This document shows positions 15,127 through 23,941 of a DNA stretch of 39,824 nucleotides, piece by piece. The DNA comes from an uncultured Bacteroidota bacterium (GTDB lineage: Bacteria > Bacteroidota > Bacteroidia > Bacteroidales > GWA2-32-17), in NCBI GenBank assembly GCA_903872185.1, contig CAIQJL010000363.1, positions 1 through 39,824 of the forward strand, written 5' to 3'. The notes under the pieces were generated by a model, which did not search any database, had not been told where the DNA came from, and saw only the letters and a list, made by a program, of their open reading frames with translations. The position numbers and the translations under genes are program-made. Every line of letters starts with the position of its first letter. Position 1 is the first letter of the stretch.

Positions 15127-17196
15127 TTAATTTTGAAGAACTTTAAACTCAACCCTTCGGTTTTGCTGACGTCCCTCTTCTTTATCGTTTGATGCAATTG
15201 GTTGCAAATATGCATATCCTTTAAACTCTAACCTTGATTGTACAATACCCTTAGTAATCAAATAATCGACAACGGCTTTTGCTCTGTTTTCGGATAATTT
15301 TTGATTTGTTTGCAAAGATCCCTGATTATCGGTATGTCCAGAAATTTCGATTTTAATATTTGGGAAATCGGTAAGCATTTTAACTAAACGATCAAGCTCA
15401 GGAAATGATTCTGAACGTAAAGTTGCTTTTGCATAGTCGAAGAAAATATTTTTAAGAATAACTTTTTGTCCAACTGCCATTTTATTTAATAAAATGTCTT
15501 TTGTTATTTCCTGGTAATTTGTTGCTGCAGGAATATCAAAATTTTCAGAATGGAAAAGGTACCCTGTAGATTTAACAGCAATACCATAATTTCTACCAGA
15601 AGGCAAAGAAATTAGATAACGACCTGTAGAACTATTTGATGAAGAAATTGAGATTACTTCATTTTTAACATTATCTACAATTTCAATCTGAGCTTCAATA
15701 GGATTTAATGTTAAAGCATCTTTAATAGTTCCTTTAAGTATTGTTAAGCGAGTTGTTTTAATTTCAACCTGCTCGGCAATTATGCTTTCGGCAACAGGCT
15801 CAACATTTGCTAATAAATTATCTTCGTTCTGCAAAACAGGAGTTTTTTCTGGTCCTCTGAAAGTAATCATATAAATATCATAATCACCCTGGCCATCATC
15901 CCTTGAAGAACTATAATATCCATGTTTACCACTTGCATTCATAATAAAGAATAAATCATCATCTGGAGTATTAACAGGATAACCTAAATTTTCTGGATTA
16001 GACCATATTCCATCATCACCTAAAGTTGTTTTAAAAATATCAAAACCACCCATTGTGTTATGTCCTCTTGAACTAAAATAAAGAGTACGACCATCAGGAT
16101 GCATAAAAACTCCTTCTTCGTCATATTCGGTATTTATATTACTTCCCATATTTTTTGGTTCAGCCCATCTTTCTTTTTCAGCATCCCAATGTGTTTCCCA
16201 AAGATCATGTGCACCAAAACCATCCGGGCGATCGCTAATAAAATACATAGTTCTACCATCAAAAGAAAAAGATGCTGAAGTTTCATGATAATCTGTATTA
16301 ATAAACTTTTTTAATGTTGCATCACTGGGTGATGTCCATTCAGACCCTTCAAGACTAGAAACAAAAATATCACCGTTATTTGTCTTACCGTTAAATGTAA
16401 ATAATTGTTGCCCATCTGGCGACAGTCCAACAGTTGCGTCATTATTATTAGTATTTAATGGCTTACCAACATTCTTCGCTTTCCCCCATGAGTTTCCATC
16501 ATTATAAGAGATATAAATATCTTCAAAAAATAAATTATCTTCAGGATCGCGACCTCCACCATAAGTGTCTTCTCTTCGTGAAGTAAACATCATCATTGAT
16601 TCATCAGCAGAAATTAGAGGACTATATTCAGGATACATTGTATTAATACTTAACCCTACATTATCAATAAAAACACGAATAGGATTTTTAACCAACTCTT
16701 TTCCAACATTACATTCTACAACTCTTTTATCTATTTCTTTTCTTTTTTCTTGAAGATCAGAAGGAGCAAGTGAATTTTTATACTTAGTATAAAGTTCTAT
16801 TGCTTTATCAAATTCAGTGTTAAGATGATAACCAGATGCAAGTACCCACATAATATCTGGTGCTACATTTGGGTTTACGCTATAAGCTTTTTTGAAATAA
16901 TCAATACACCTAACACGCTGTATTGAGCGTAAATAACAAATACCAATTTTGTAATTTAATACTGCGTTATTAGGTAATTTTTGTACTATTGGCAAATAAA
17001 AATCCAATGCTCGTCTTAATCCTCCTCTACCTAGCGCATAGAATTCTTCTGCTTGTTTTAAGTTTTCTTTTGCAACTTTATAATCATCTTTATTAGCAAA
17101 ATCTTCTTTGCTTATCTGAACTTCTATGTCCTGACCTTTTAAAACACTTGCAAATGCTATAAAAACAACTGTCAATATTATTCCAATTTTTCTCAT
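15127..17196 (-). CDS. TPR / PD40 propeller / CRD / OmpA envelope protein, paralog 2
   Basis: A 689-residue close paralog of the next gene downstream. It has a signal peptide (MRKIGIILTVV, cut near KGQ at 22), TPR-type helices (about 40-165), a propeller (about 190-480) with PLISADESMMMFTSRRED, SPDGQQLFTF and HPDGRTLYFSSRGHNTMGG, a short linker, a regulatory-like beta sandwich (about 510-590) and an OmpA domain with GHTDN and NRRVEF. A longer reading frame exists upstream, but it runs into the preceding TPR gene. The ATG at 17196 starts the signal peptide and lies 13 nt after that gene's TAA. It probably came from an old tandem duplication with paralog 1 and sits in the periplasm bound to peptidoglycan. 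Confidence 0.87.
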   Translation of the reverse strand: MRKIGIILTVVFIAFASVLKGQDIEVQISKEDFANKDDYKVAKENLKQAEEFYALGRGGLRRALDFYLPIVQKLPNNAVLNYKIGICYLRSIQRVRCIDYFKKAYSVNPNVAPDIMWVLASGYHLNTEFDKAIELYTKYKNSLAPSDLQEKRKEIDKRVVECNVGKELVKNPIRVFIDNVGLSINTMYPEYSPLISADESMMMFTSRREDTYGGGRDPEDNLFFEDIYISYNDGNSWGKAKNVGKPLNTNNNDATVGLSPDGQQLFTFNGKTNNGDIFVSSLEGSEWTSPSDATLKKFINTDYHETSASFSFDGRTMYFISDRPDGFGAHDLWETHWDAEKERWAEPKNMGSNINTEYDEEGVFMHPDGRTLYFSSRGHNTMGGFDIFKTTLGDDGIWSNPENLGYPVNTPDDDLFFIMNASGKHGYYSSSRDDGQGDYDIYMITFRGPEKTPVLQNEDNLLANVEPVAESIIAEQVEIKTTRLTILKGTIKDALTLNPIEAQIEIVDNVKNEVISISSSNSSTGRYLISLPSGRNYGIAVKSTGYLFHSENFDIPAATNYQEITKDILLNKMAVGQKVILKNIFFDYAKATLRSESFPELDRLVKMLTDFPNIKIEISGHTDNQGSLQTNQKLSENRAKAVVDYLITKGIVQSRLEFKGYAYLQPIASNDKEEGRQQNRRVEFKVLQN

Positions 17197-17209
17197 AATT
17201 CTTACCGTA

Positions 17210-18262
17210 TTAATTACATTCTGAAATAAAAACAGAAGCAGCTTTAATTCCAAGTTCATCTGCTTTCTTCCAATCTGCACAAGCTTCTTTTAACATTTTA
17301 AGTTCTTCTTTGGCAATACCCCTGTTTAAATAGGCATATCCATAGTTTGCATCCTTTTGAATAAGTTTATCAAAATCTTCTATTGCTCCCTTATAATCTT
17401 TCATTTTAATTTTTGTTGAACCTAGATTATTGTAAGCTGCCAGATAATCATCTTTCAACATTATAACTTTATTAAAATCTTCCATAGCACCTTTAAAATC
17501 TTTCTTTTCGAATTTTGCACTACCACGATTATTGTATGCTAAAACATAATCAGATTTGATTTTTATTGCCTGTGAATAAGCATCAATAGCTTCATCAAAT
17601 TTATCTTTTTTACGAAGTACGCTTCCAAGATTATTGTATGCAAAATCCAGATTAGGATCAATCATTAAAGCTTTTCGATAATCGCTAATCGACTCATCAA
17701 ATTTTTCGAGTTTTCTAAAGGCACTTCCCCTATCATTGTATGCTAAAGCATATCTTGAATCAATTTGAATTGCACCGGTATAATCGTCGACAGCACCTTG
17801 AAAATCATCAGTTAAAAACTTAATCATACCTCTATAATAAAATGCCTTAGCATCTTTTAGTCCTTTATCTATTGCAAGTGTATAATCTGCAATGGCACCT
17901 TGATTATCTTTAAGTTGATGCTTTGCTCTTGCTCTTGAATAAAATGCAGTTATCATTGTTGAATCATATTTTAAAGTTGCATCAAAGTCAGAAATTGCAT
18001 CTTGTAACATCTTCATTTCAACTTTTACGCTACCACGATTAAAATATGCTTTTGCAAAATCAATTTTATAGCCAATTGCTTGAGTAAAATTATTTACAGC
18101 ATCTTGATAAAGTTTATTTTTATAATTCTCGATACCCATATTATATGCCATTTCAGCTTCCTGATTTTCGGCAACAATTAATGTAGTATCGCCCTTAACT
18201 TGTGCATTTATACTAAAGTCAAAACAGCAAAACAATAAAATAAAGAGAAATAAATTTTTCAT
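17210..18262 (-). CDS. exported tetratricopeptide-repeat protein
   Basis: A 350-residue protein with a signal peptide (MKNLFLFILLFCCFDFSINA, then QVK) followed by eight or nine consecutive TPR units of 34 residues from about 35 to the end. Typical unit pieces are AYFNRGSVKVEMKMLQDAISDFD, AYNNLGSVLRKKDKFDEAIDAYS and AYLNRGIAKEELKM. It has no enzyme motif and is a probable periplasmic scaffold. It is encoded just before the two OmpA-type paralogs (13-nt gap to the next start), so it is likely their partner or assembly factor. A TPR protein next to PD40/OmpA proteins is a layout also found around gliding and T9SS genes, but nothing here proves that link. Confidence 0.87.
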   Translation of the reverse strand: MKNLFLFILLFCCFDFSINAQVKGDTTLIVAENQEAEMAYNMGIENYKNKLYQDAVNNFTQAIGYKIDFAKAYFNRGSVKVEMKMLQDAISDFDATLKYDSTMITAFYSRARAKHQLKDNQGAIADYTLAIDKGLKDAKAFYYRGMIKFLTDDFQGAVDDYTGAIQIDSRYALAYNDRGSAFRKLEKFDESISDYRKALMIDPNLDFAYNNLGSVLRKKDKFDEAIDAYSQAIKIKSDYVLAYNNRGSAKFEKKDFKGAMEDFNKVIMLKDDYLAAYNNLGSTKIKMKDYKGAIEDFDKLIQKDANYGYAYLNRGIAKEELKMLKEACADWKKADELGIKAASVFISECN

Positions 18263-18263
18263 A

Positions 18264-18299
18264 CACGCATTTTTTAATTCAGTTTACGAATAATGCGTG
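18264..18299 (-). promoter_or_regulatory. inverted repeat just upstream of the TPR-OmpA operon
   Basis: CACGCATT (18264-18271) and AATGCGTG (18292-18299), 8-bp perfect arms 20 nt apart, directly before the TPR-protein ATG. It could be an operator or an mRNA leader hairpin close to the start codon. Confidence 0.45.
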
Positions 18300-18389
18300 C
18301 AATTTAAGTAATAAAAAAATAAATTAAAAATAGAAAAAAGTATAAATCAAAATTTCACACAGCGATTTATTCGTCTGTTATTACGCATC

Positions 18390-20402
18390 TTAACTCAACA
18401 GGTTAATTAAAACTTTATTTAAAGGATACCACGAAAGCATATTAATAACTTCAGATATGTGCACTCGTTTATTCTCTTTGTATGCAACTACCCATGCATC
18501 AGCGGTTCCGCAATTTATTTTTTCTTGTTTTGCTGTAGAATATTTATTAAAGTCGCCAATTAAATATTTGTACAACCCGTCATGAGTTTCTTTTAAAATA
18601 TCCTTTTTACCTGGATAACGTTGACGTAATTCGCTATAAGGAATTTCGCGTCTACAAGCACCAACCTGAACTTTAAAAGAAACATTTGAAGCAGTTACAA
18701 TATTTTCAACTTTTGTTTCAGCTTTAATTTCCTTATTTACAGCTACATTCACTTTAATGTCTTTTGCAGTATCATTATTCACTACTTGCTCTGTGTTAGT
18801 TTCCTTAACAACAACATTGCTAACATTAGGTTCTGTTTTTATTTGTTTTTCAATTTTTACTGAATCTGTTTTATCCACATTCACAAATAAATTTGAAGGT
18901 TCGCCATTATCAACTGGCACACGATAATTTTCAGGATTATCAGTTGAATCAGATTTATTGACTATTGCAACAGGATCTTGAATCATTTCAAAAGAATAAA
19001 TATCTATTGATCCTATACTTTCTTTTCGAACAGCAGAAAAATATCCATGTTCATTTCCTTTCTCACCAAAAACCTGACAATACATTTCATTATCTGGTGT
19101 ATTTAATGGGTAACCTAAATTTTCAGGTTTCGACCATTTACCATCAGTTAAAGTTGTTCGGTACATATCAAAGCCACCCATAGAATTGTGACCTGTTGAA
19201 GAAAAGTATAATGTTTTGCCGTCTTTAGACAAAGAAACACCTTCTTCGTCGTATGTAGTATTTACATCATTTCCAATATTTTCTGGTTCGCTCCAATCAC
19301 CTTTATCATTTAAATGCGAAACAAAAATATCTCTCATTCCAATTGATTTATCGGGGCGATCGCTAACAACGTATAAAGTTTTTCCATCATCTGAAATACA
19401 AGCAGAAGATTCCTGCGATGAAGTATTTATCTTACCTAATGATTTTGGTGCCGACCAAGCATTATTTTCATAAGTATATTCAAATAAATCGCCACCATTA
19501 ATAACACCTCTGTATATAAATAACAACTTACCATCAAAAGATAATCCTACGCTAGCATCATGGGACACAGTATTTACATTTCCATTTATTTTTTTGGGTG
19601 CGGTCCAGTTGCTACCATCTTTTGTAGATTGATAAACATCCTCATATAATTCCAGTTCATTTGGATCAATTTCATCGCCTGTACTTCCTTCGCGACGAGA
19701 AGTAAAAATCATAAGTTTTTCATCGGCAGTAACTAATGGTGACCCATCTCTATATTTAGAATTTACAACTCCTACATTTTCAATTTTTACTTTAAGTGGT
19801 GTTAATACTAATATTTTGCCATTTTCACATTCATTAATTTTCTTATTAATTTGTTTAGAAATTTCTACTTTATCTGAACCATTATATTCACTTTCAAATT
19901 TCTTATAATGTTGAATTGCATCATCAAACATAAGGCTATAATGATACCCTTGAGCAATTGCATATTCAATTTTAGAGTCAATTGCTGGTTTTAAACTTTG
20001 AGCTTTTATAAAATAATTTAACGATAAAGCTTTATCAGTTGAATTTAAATAACAAATTCCCATTTTAAAATTTAAAATAGAATTATTAGGGTTAAAGGTA
20101 TTGGCTTTTAAATAGAATTCGAGTGCTTGTGAGTATAACCATTTTTTTTGTTTAGCAAATAAATCATCACCTTTCTTTAAATTTGCTTGAGCTTCGTTAA
20201 ATCCTATTTCATCTGTAAAATTCTTTTTCTTAAACTCAATATCTTGTGCAAAAGCACTTACAGTAACTATAAGATTTGTTACTAACAATAGTAAAATATA
20301 TTTAATTCCAAAAATATTTAATCTTTTTAATAAAAAATCAACTTGTATAAATTTAACATTATACAAATTTACAGTTTTAAAATAATATAAATAGTTCATC
20401 AT
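18390..20402 (-). CDS. TPR / PD40 propeller protein with C-terminal SPOR-like domain
   Basis: A 670-residue third paralog of the cluster. The N-terminus is unusually long before the hydrophobic signal (IKYILLLLVTNLIVTVSAFA, about 34-53); I see no ATG nearer to it, so 20402 stands, with doubt. TPR-type helices occupy about 65-200. The propeller (about 215-475) has SPLVTADEKLMIFTSRREG, SDDGKTLYVVSDRP and SKDGKTLYFSSTGHNSMGG. A Val/Asn/Thr/Lys-rich linker (about 475-570) leads to a SPOR-like domain (about 573-650: SFKVQVGACRREI, YKYLIGDF, CGTADAWVVAYKENKR). It lacks both the regulatory sandwich and the OmpA domain of its paralogs, so it probably binds peptidoglycan through SPOR instead. It is 127 nt upstream of the TPR gene and divergent from the sensor operon. 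Confidence 0.85.
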   Translation of the reverse strand: MMNYLYYFKTVNLYNVKFIQVDFLLKRLNIFGIKYILLLLVTNLIVTVSAFAQDIEFKKKNFTDEIGFNEAQANLKKGDDLFAKQKKWLYSQALEFYLKANTFNPNNSILNFKMGICYLNSTDKALSLNYFIKAQSLKPAIDSKIEYAIAQGYHYSLMFDDAIQHYKKFESEYNGSDKVEISKQINKKINECENGKILVLTPLKVKIENVGVVNSKYRDGSPLVTADEKLMIFTSRREGSTGDEIDPNELELYEDVYQSTKDGSNWTAPKKINGNVNTVSHDASVGLSFDGKLLFIYRGVINGGDLFEYTYENNAWSAPKSLGKINTSSQESSACISDDGKTLYVVSDRPDKSIGMRDIFVSHLNDKGDWSEPENIGNDVNTTYDEEGVSLSKDGKTLYFSSTGHNSMGGFDMYRTTLTDGKWSKPENLGYPLNTPDNEMYCQVFGEKGNEHGYFSAVRKESIGSIDIYSFEMIQDPVAIVNKSDSTDNPENYRVPVDNGEPSNLFVNVDKTDSVKIEKQIKTEPNVSNVVVKETNTEQVVNNDTAKDIKVNVAVNKEIKAETKVENIVTASNVSFKVQVGACRREIPYSELRQRYPGKKDILKETHDGLYKYLIGDFNKYSTAKQEKINCGTADAWVVAYKENKRVHISEVINMLSWYPLNKVLINLLS

Positions 20403-20887
20403 TATTTAGTTTTAACTATACTAAAGTAACAATGTGATAAATTTATTAAATACATATTCTTTTAAAGTTATTAACTAGTATTTGTTAAATATTTAAGCCC
20501 GATATTAATTGATATTCTGAGCTTTATAACATTATTATATAATTAATTTAAAAGAGTGATTTTAATTAACTTAATAATATACAATAAAGAATAATGAGAA
20601 TTAAAATAAAAATTATTAATTTGTTATGAAGATTAATTATTAAAAAAAAATTAAATCGAATTCTTGAAAGACAATTAACAATGTTCAAAACGAGTATTTT
20701 ACCCTTTTTTAAACAGGTATTTTTACGCACTGCTAATCAGTGCATTAATTAAAATATTTTTTGTATTATTACATAAATTTATTTGAAAAAATTTCTCTAA
20801 AATAAAAGATTAAAAAAAATATTTTATTTTATTAACTTTTCAATAATATAACCGTATAAATAGATTATTGAAATATTTAACAAACTT
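20403..20887. promoter_or_regulatory. 485-bp divergent control region between the SPOR paralog and the sensor operon
   Basis: Very AT-rich, with no gene. Three structures stand out: a direct repeat GAGTATTTTACCC (20692-20704) and GGTATTTTTACGC (20716-20728) spaced 23 bp; a hairpin GCACTG CTAAT CAGTGC (20727-20743) overlapping the second repeat; and a perfect 10-bp inverted repeat TTTCAATAAT / ATTATTGAAA (20838-20847 and 20864-20873) ending 14 nt before the plus-strand ATG. These are candidates for activator and operator sites shared by both envelope operons. I find no convincing TAnnTTTG box on the plus strand. Confidence 0.55.
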
Positions 20888-23368
20888 ATGGCCAATAAAC
20901 TGCTAGTCAGTATTTTACTTTACTATTTTGTGCTTTGTCATTTTAATTTCTTTTCTGAAAGTTTAATGGCCCAAAATACTTCCCAAAATAAAAACAAGCT
21001 TCAAAAGCTTGCCAGCGAATATTTTAACAACGAAGAATTTAATAAAGCATTACCATTGTTGTTAACGCTTGACACCTTAATTCCAGACAACTTTGAAATA
21101 AAATATGATATTGGAGCATGTTATTTAAACACCAAATACGAAAAAACAAAAGGGATTCCTTATCTTGAATTTGCACTTGAAAAAGGGGCAAATCTTTTGC
21201 CTAATGTTGTTTTTTATAATTTAGGAACTCTTTATCACATGAATTATCAATTTGACGAAGCAATTACTCAGTTTAAAAGATTTCTTGAAATTGCAGAAAA
21301 AGATAATTATTTGATAGCAAGCGCAAATAGAATGATTGCTGTATGTAAAAACGCAAAAGAAATTCTTGAAAACCCATTATTAACAGAAATTATAAATATA
21401 GGGGAACCTGTTAATTCTGAAAACAGTGAAATAAATCCACTTATCTCTGCTGATGAAGGAGTAATTTATTTTACCAGATCATTTTCTAAATCTTTTGGCG
21501 AATTAGATATTGAATTCTTAAAGAAAATATATTACTCAGAATTAAAAAACAAAAAATGGCAAGAGCCAGCAGAAATTCAAATAGAAAACCCTATAGCAGG
21601 CATGCAGGTTTCTTTAGCAGGCACTTCACCTGATGGCCAATATTTATTTTTTTCAATTGGTGATGATATTTCCTCTGACCTATATTTTTGTAGAATTATT
21701 GATGGCAAATGTAAATCATTAACAAAATTACCCGAAATAATAAATTCTCCATTTTGGGAAGGAAAAGTAAGTATTACTCCAGATGGCAATTCGTTATATT
21801 TTTCGAGCAACAGACCCGGTGGCTATGGCGGAAAAGACATTTATAAAGTAACAAAAGACACCCTTGAAAACTGGATACATTTAATAAATTTAGGGCCATT
21901 GGTAAACTCAGAATTTGACGAAGATGCCCCATTCATTCATCCTAATACCAAAACCCTATATTTTAGTTCAAACGGGCATAATAACATTGGTGGTTATGAT
22001 GTATTTAGCAGTACTTTAATTGACTCATTAAATAACTGGACAGAACCATTAAATCTTGGTTATCCTATTAACACAACCAGTGACGATATAGGATTTGTAA
22101 TTTCGGCTGATGGAAATAATGCATATTTAGCTTCTTCGCAAAATAATTCTAATGGAAAATACGATATATACAAAGCGGTGCTTCATAAAACCATTCCACT
22201 TACACTTATTAAAGGAATTATAAAGGGTGGCGAATCACCAATACCAATAAATGCTAGAATTAAAATAATTGATCACGAAACTAAAGAAAGATTAAAATAC
22301 ATTTATAATCCGAGCCCAAAAACAGGAAAATATCTTTTAATTTTTCCACCAAATAAAAACTATGATATGCTAATTGAAGCTGGTGGATATTATCCACAGC
22401 TAGTCAATATATTTGTTCCGAATCAAACTTATTTTTATGAATTGTTTCAAGAAATATATTTAAAAAAGATAAAAGTAAATGATTCTGATAGTATAATTGG
22501 CCAAGAGATTACTATTACAAATACATTTTATGATATATATAAAACCAAAGCAGGAGATAGCCTCTTAATTGAGAGTGAATCAAATCGAATTCATAAATTT
22601 GATGATTTATTAAAAGTTGTTGAAGATATTATTAATTCTACAGACAGTTTGGGTCTAAAAAAACTCGACAGTCTATCAGCTAGTATCAACGATTCAGAAA
22701 ATCAAATTAAAAATAAAAACAATAAAGATTATAATAAGCTTTTAAACTTAATTGAAAACTCCATAGAAAGCACAGACTCCATTTCTCTTTTATTATTAGA
22801 TGCTAATACTGCCTATAACGATGTAACAAATTGCACTTACTTTTTTGGACTGAATAAATCTGATTCCACATTAAATAGAGTTATTGTTGATAATGACACA
22901 TTATACACTCTACCAAATGTAAACACAATTAAGACAAAAGTAAAAAACACTATAATAGATGAACATGAAACCCATATTGATTTTAAATTAACTCCTAACG
23001 ATTTAAAAAAATACATTTACGCAAATTACGTTTATTTTGAAACTGGCAAATCAGATATAACTGAGAATTACAATAAAATTATTAATGGAATTATAGAACT
23101 ATTAATTTTTAATCAAAACTTAGGAATAGAGATTCATGGTTATGCAGATCCCGAAGGAAGTATAGAATCAAATTTTGAACTTTCTAAGTCCCGTGCCTTT
23201 AATGTAATGGAGTATATTGTATCAAGGCAAATTGACCCGAGCAGAATAATAATGTCTGCGCATGGAGAAACAGGTAAAGATATTGTTATAGATAATTCTA
23301 AAATGCAGCATTTAAGAAGAGTTGAAATAATAGTTTTCGAAGTTCAAACTCTTCCAAAAAACAACTAA
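20888..23368 (+). CDS. large TPR / PD40 propeller / CRD / OmpA protein heading a sensor operon
   Basis: An 826-residue exported protein. It has a signal peptide (about 1-28, SLMAQ); TPR-type helices (about 37-160); a propeller (about 180-430) with NPLISADEGVIYFTRS, SPDGQYLFFS, TPDGNSLYFSSNRPGGYGG and HPNTKTLYFSSNGHNNIGG; and a regulatory-like sandwich (about 437-525). An insert of about 165 residues, absent from the minus-strand paralogs, contains a duplicated 33-residue segment. The OmpA domain (about 708-815) has GYADPEG at 751-757 and RRVE at 810-813. Its stop TAA is directly followed by the ATG of the YfiR-family gene, so translation is probably coupled. By analogy with OmpA-type YfiB, it could be the cell-wall-bound partner that relieves YfiR. 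Confidence 0.85.
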   Translation: MANKLLVSILLYYFVLCHFNFFSESLMAQNTSQNKNKLQKLASEYFNNEEFNKALPLLLTLDTLIPDNFEIKYDIGACYLNTKYEKTKGIPYLEFALEKGANLLPNVVFYNLGTLYHMNYQFDEAITQFKRFLEIAEKDNYLIASANRMIAVCKNAKEILENPLLTEIINIGEPVNSENSEINPLISADEGVIYFTRSFSKSFGELDIEFLKKIYYSELKNKKWQEPAEIQIENPIAGMQVSLAGTSPDGQYLFFSIGDDISSDLYFCRIIDGKCKSLTKLPEIINSPFWEGKVSITPDGNSLYFSSNRPGGYGGKDIYKVTKDTLENWIHLINLGPLVNSEFDEDAPFIHPNTKTLYFSSNGHNNIGGYDVFSSTLIDSLNNWTEPLNLGYPINTTSDDIGFVISADGNNAYLASSQNNSNGKYDIYKAVLHKTIPLTLIKGIIKGGESPIPINARIKIIDHETKERLKYIYNPSPKTGKYLLIFPPNKNYDMLIEAGGYYPQLVNIFVPNQTYFYELFQEIYLKKIKVNDSDSIIGQEITITNTFYDIYKTKAGDSLLIESESNRIHKFDDLLKVVEDIINSTDSLGLKKLDSLSASINDSENQIKNKNNKDYNKLLNLIENSIESTDSISLLLLDANTAYNDVTNCTYFFGLNKSDSTLNRVIVDNDTLYTLPNVNTIKTKVKNTIIDEHETHIDFKLTPNDLKKYIYANYVYFETGKSDITENYNKIINGIIELLIFNQNLGIEIHGYADPEGSIESNFELSKSRAFNVMEYIVSRQIDPSRIIMSAHGETGKDIVIDNSKMQHLRRVEIIVFEVQTLPKNN

Positions 23369-23941
23369 ATGAAGCAAATATATACATATTATTTAAAAAT
23401 AAAATATCTGTATGTTATTGCTATATTGCTAATAACTGGAATGACTGTACAATCTCAACAATATACAGAATACGAACTTAAAGCCGCATATCTTTTTAAT
23501 TTCGGCAAATTTGTACAATGGCCAGAAGAAACTTTTAAAAAATCTACAGATCCTTTTATTATTGGGATATATGGGAACGACCCTTTTGGTAACATACTAC
23601 AACAGACTATTCAGAATAAAACACTTCAAGACAGACAAATTATTATTATAAATATTACAAATATTGAAGATGCATCTTTGTGTCAGATTTTGTTTATATG
23701 CAAAACAAATAAATTTTATTTAAACAAAATTTTACAATACATAGGTAATAAACCAATATTAACAGTTGGCGATAATATTGAAGACTTTTGCGAAAGCGGT
23801 GGAATTATTAATTTTACTGTACAGCATTCTCAAAAAAGGTTTGAAATTAACAACAAGGCTTCTGCAAGGCTTCGATTATTGATTAGCTCTAAACTTTTAA
23901 CATTATCAAGAATAGTTACTGATGATGAGATTAAATTTTAA
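23369..23941 (+). CDS. YfiR-family (DUF4154) periplasmic regulator
   Basis: A 190-residue protein with an N-terminal hydrophobic signal (about 12-29, cut near QSQQ). The mature part matches the YfiR family: YELKAAYLFNFGKFVQWPEE (35-54), PFIIGIYGNDPFG (62-74), ILTVGDNIEDFCESGG (130-145) and RFEINNKASARLRLLISSKLLTLSRIV (split over 157-183). In Pseudomonas, YfiR is a periplasmic brake on the CHASE8-containing membrane cyclase YfiN and is itself controlled by OmpA-type YfiB. Cys105, Cys111 and Cys141 could make a redox-sensitive disulfide, although positions differ from the two disulfides known in Pseudomonas. It is directly adjacent to the OmpA gene (0 nt) and overlaps the kinase gene by 20 bp. 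Confidence 0.9.
   Translation: MKQIYTYYLKIKYLYVIAILLITGMTVQSQQYTEYELKAAYLFNFGKFVQWPEETFKKSTDPFIIGIYGNDPFGNILQQTIQNKTLQDRQIIIINITNIEDASLCQILFICKTNKFYLNKILQYIGNKPILTVGDNIEDFCESGGIINFTVQHSQKRFEINNKASARLRLLISSKLLTLSRIVTDDEIKF

Noticed and set aside
13148-17196. Naming either OmpA paralog porE
   Set aside because: The domain layout agrees, but several paralogs share it, no T9SS core gene is adjacent, and PorE is expected to be a lipoprotein, whereas these have ordinary signal peptides.
17197-17280. 28-residue N-terminal extension of OmpA paralog 2
   Set aside because: It overlaps the upstream TPR gene and would bury the signal peptide; the ATG at 17196 fits both spacing and export.
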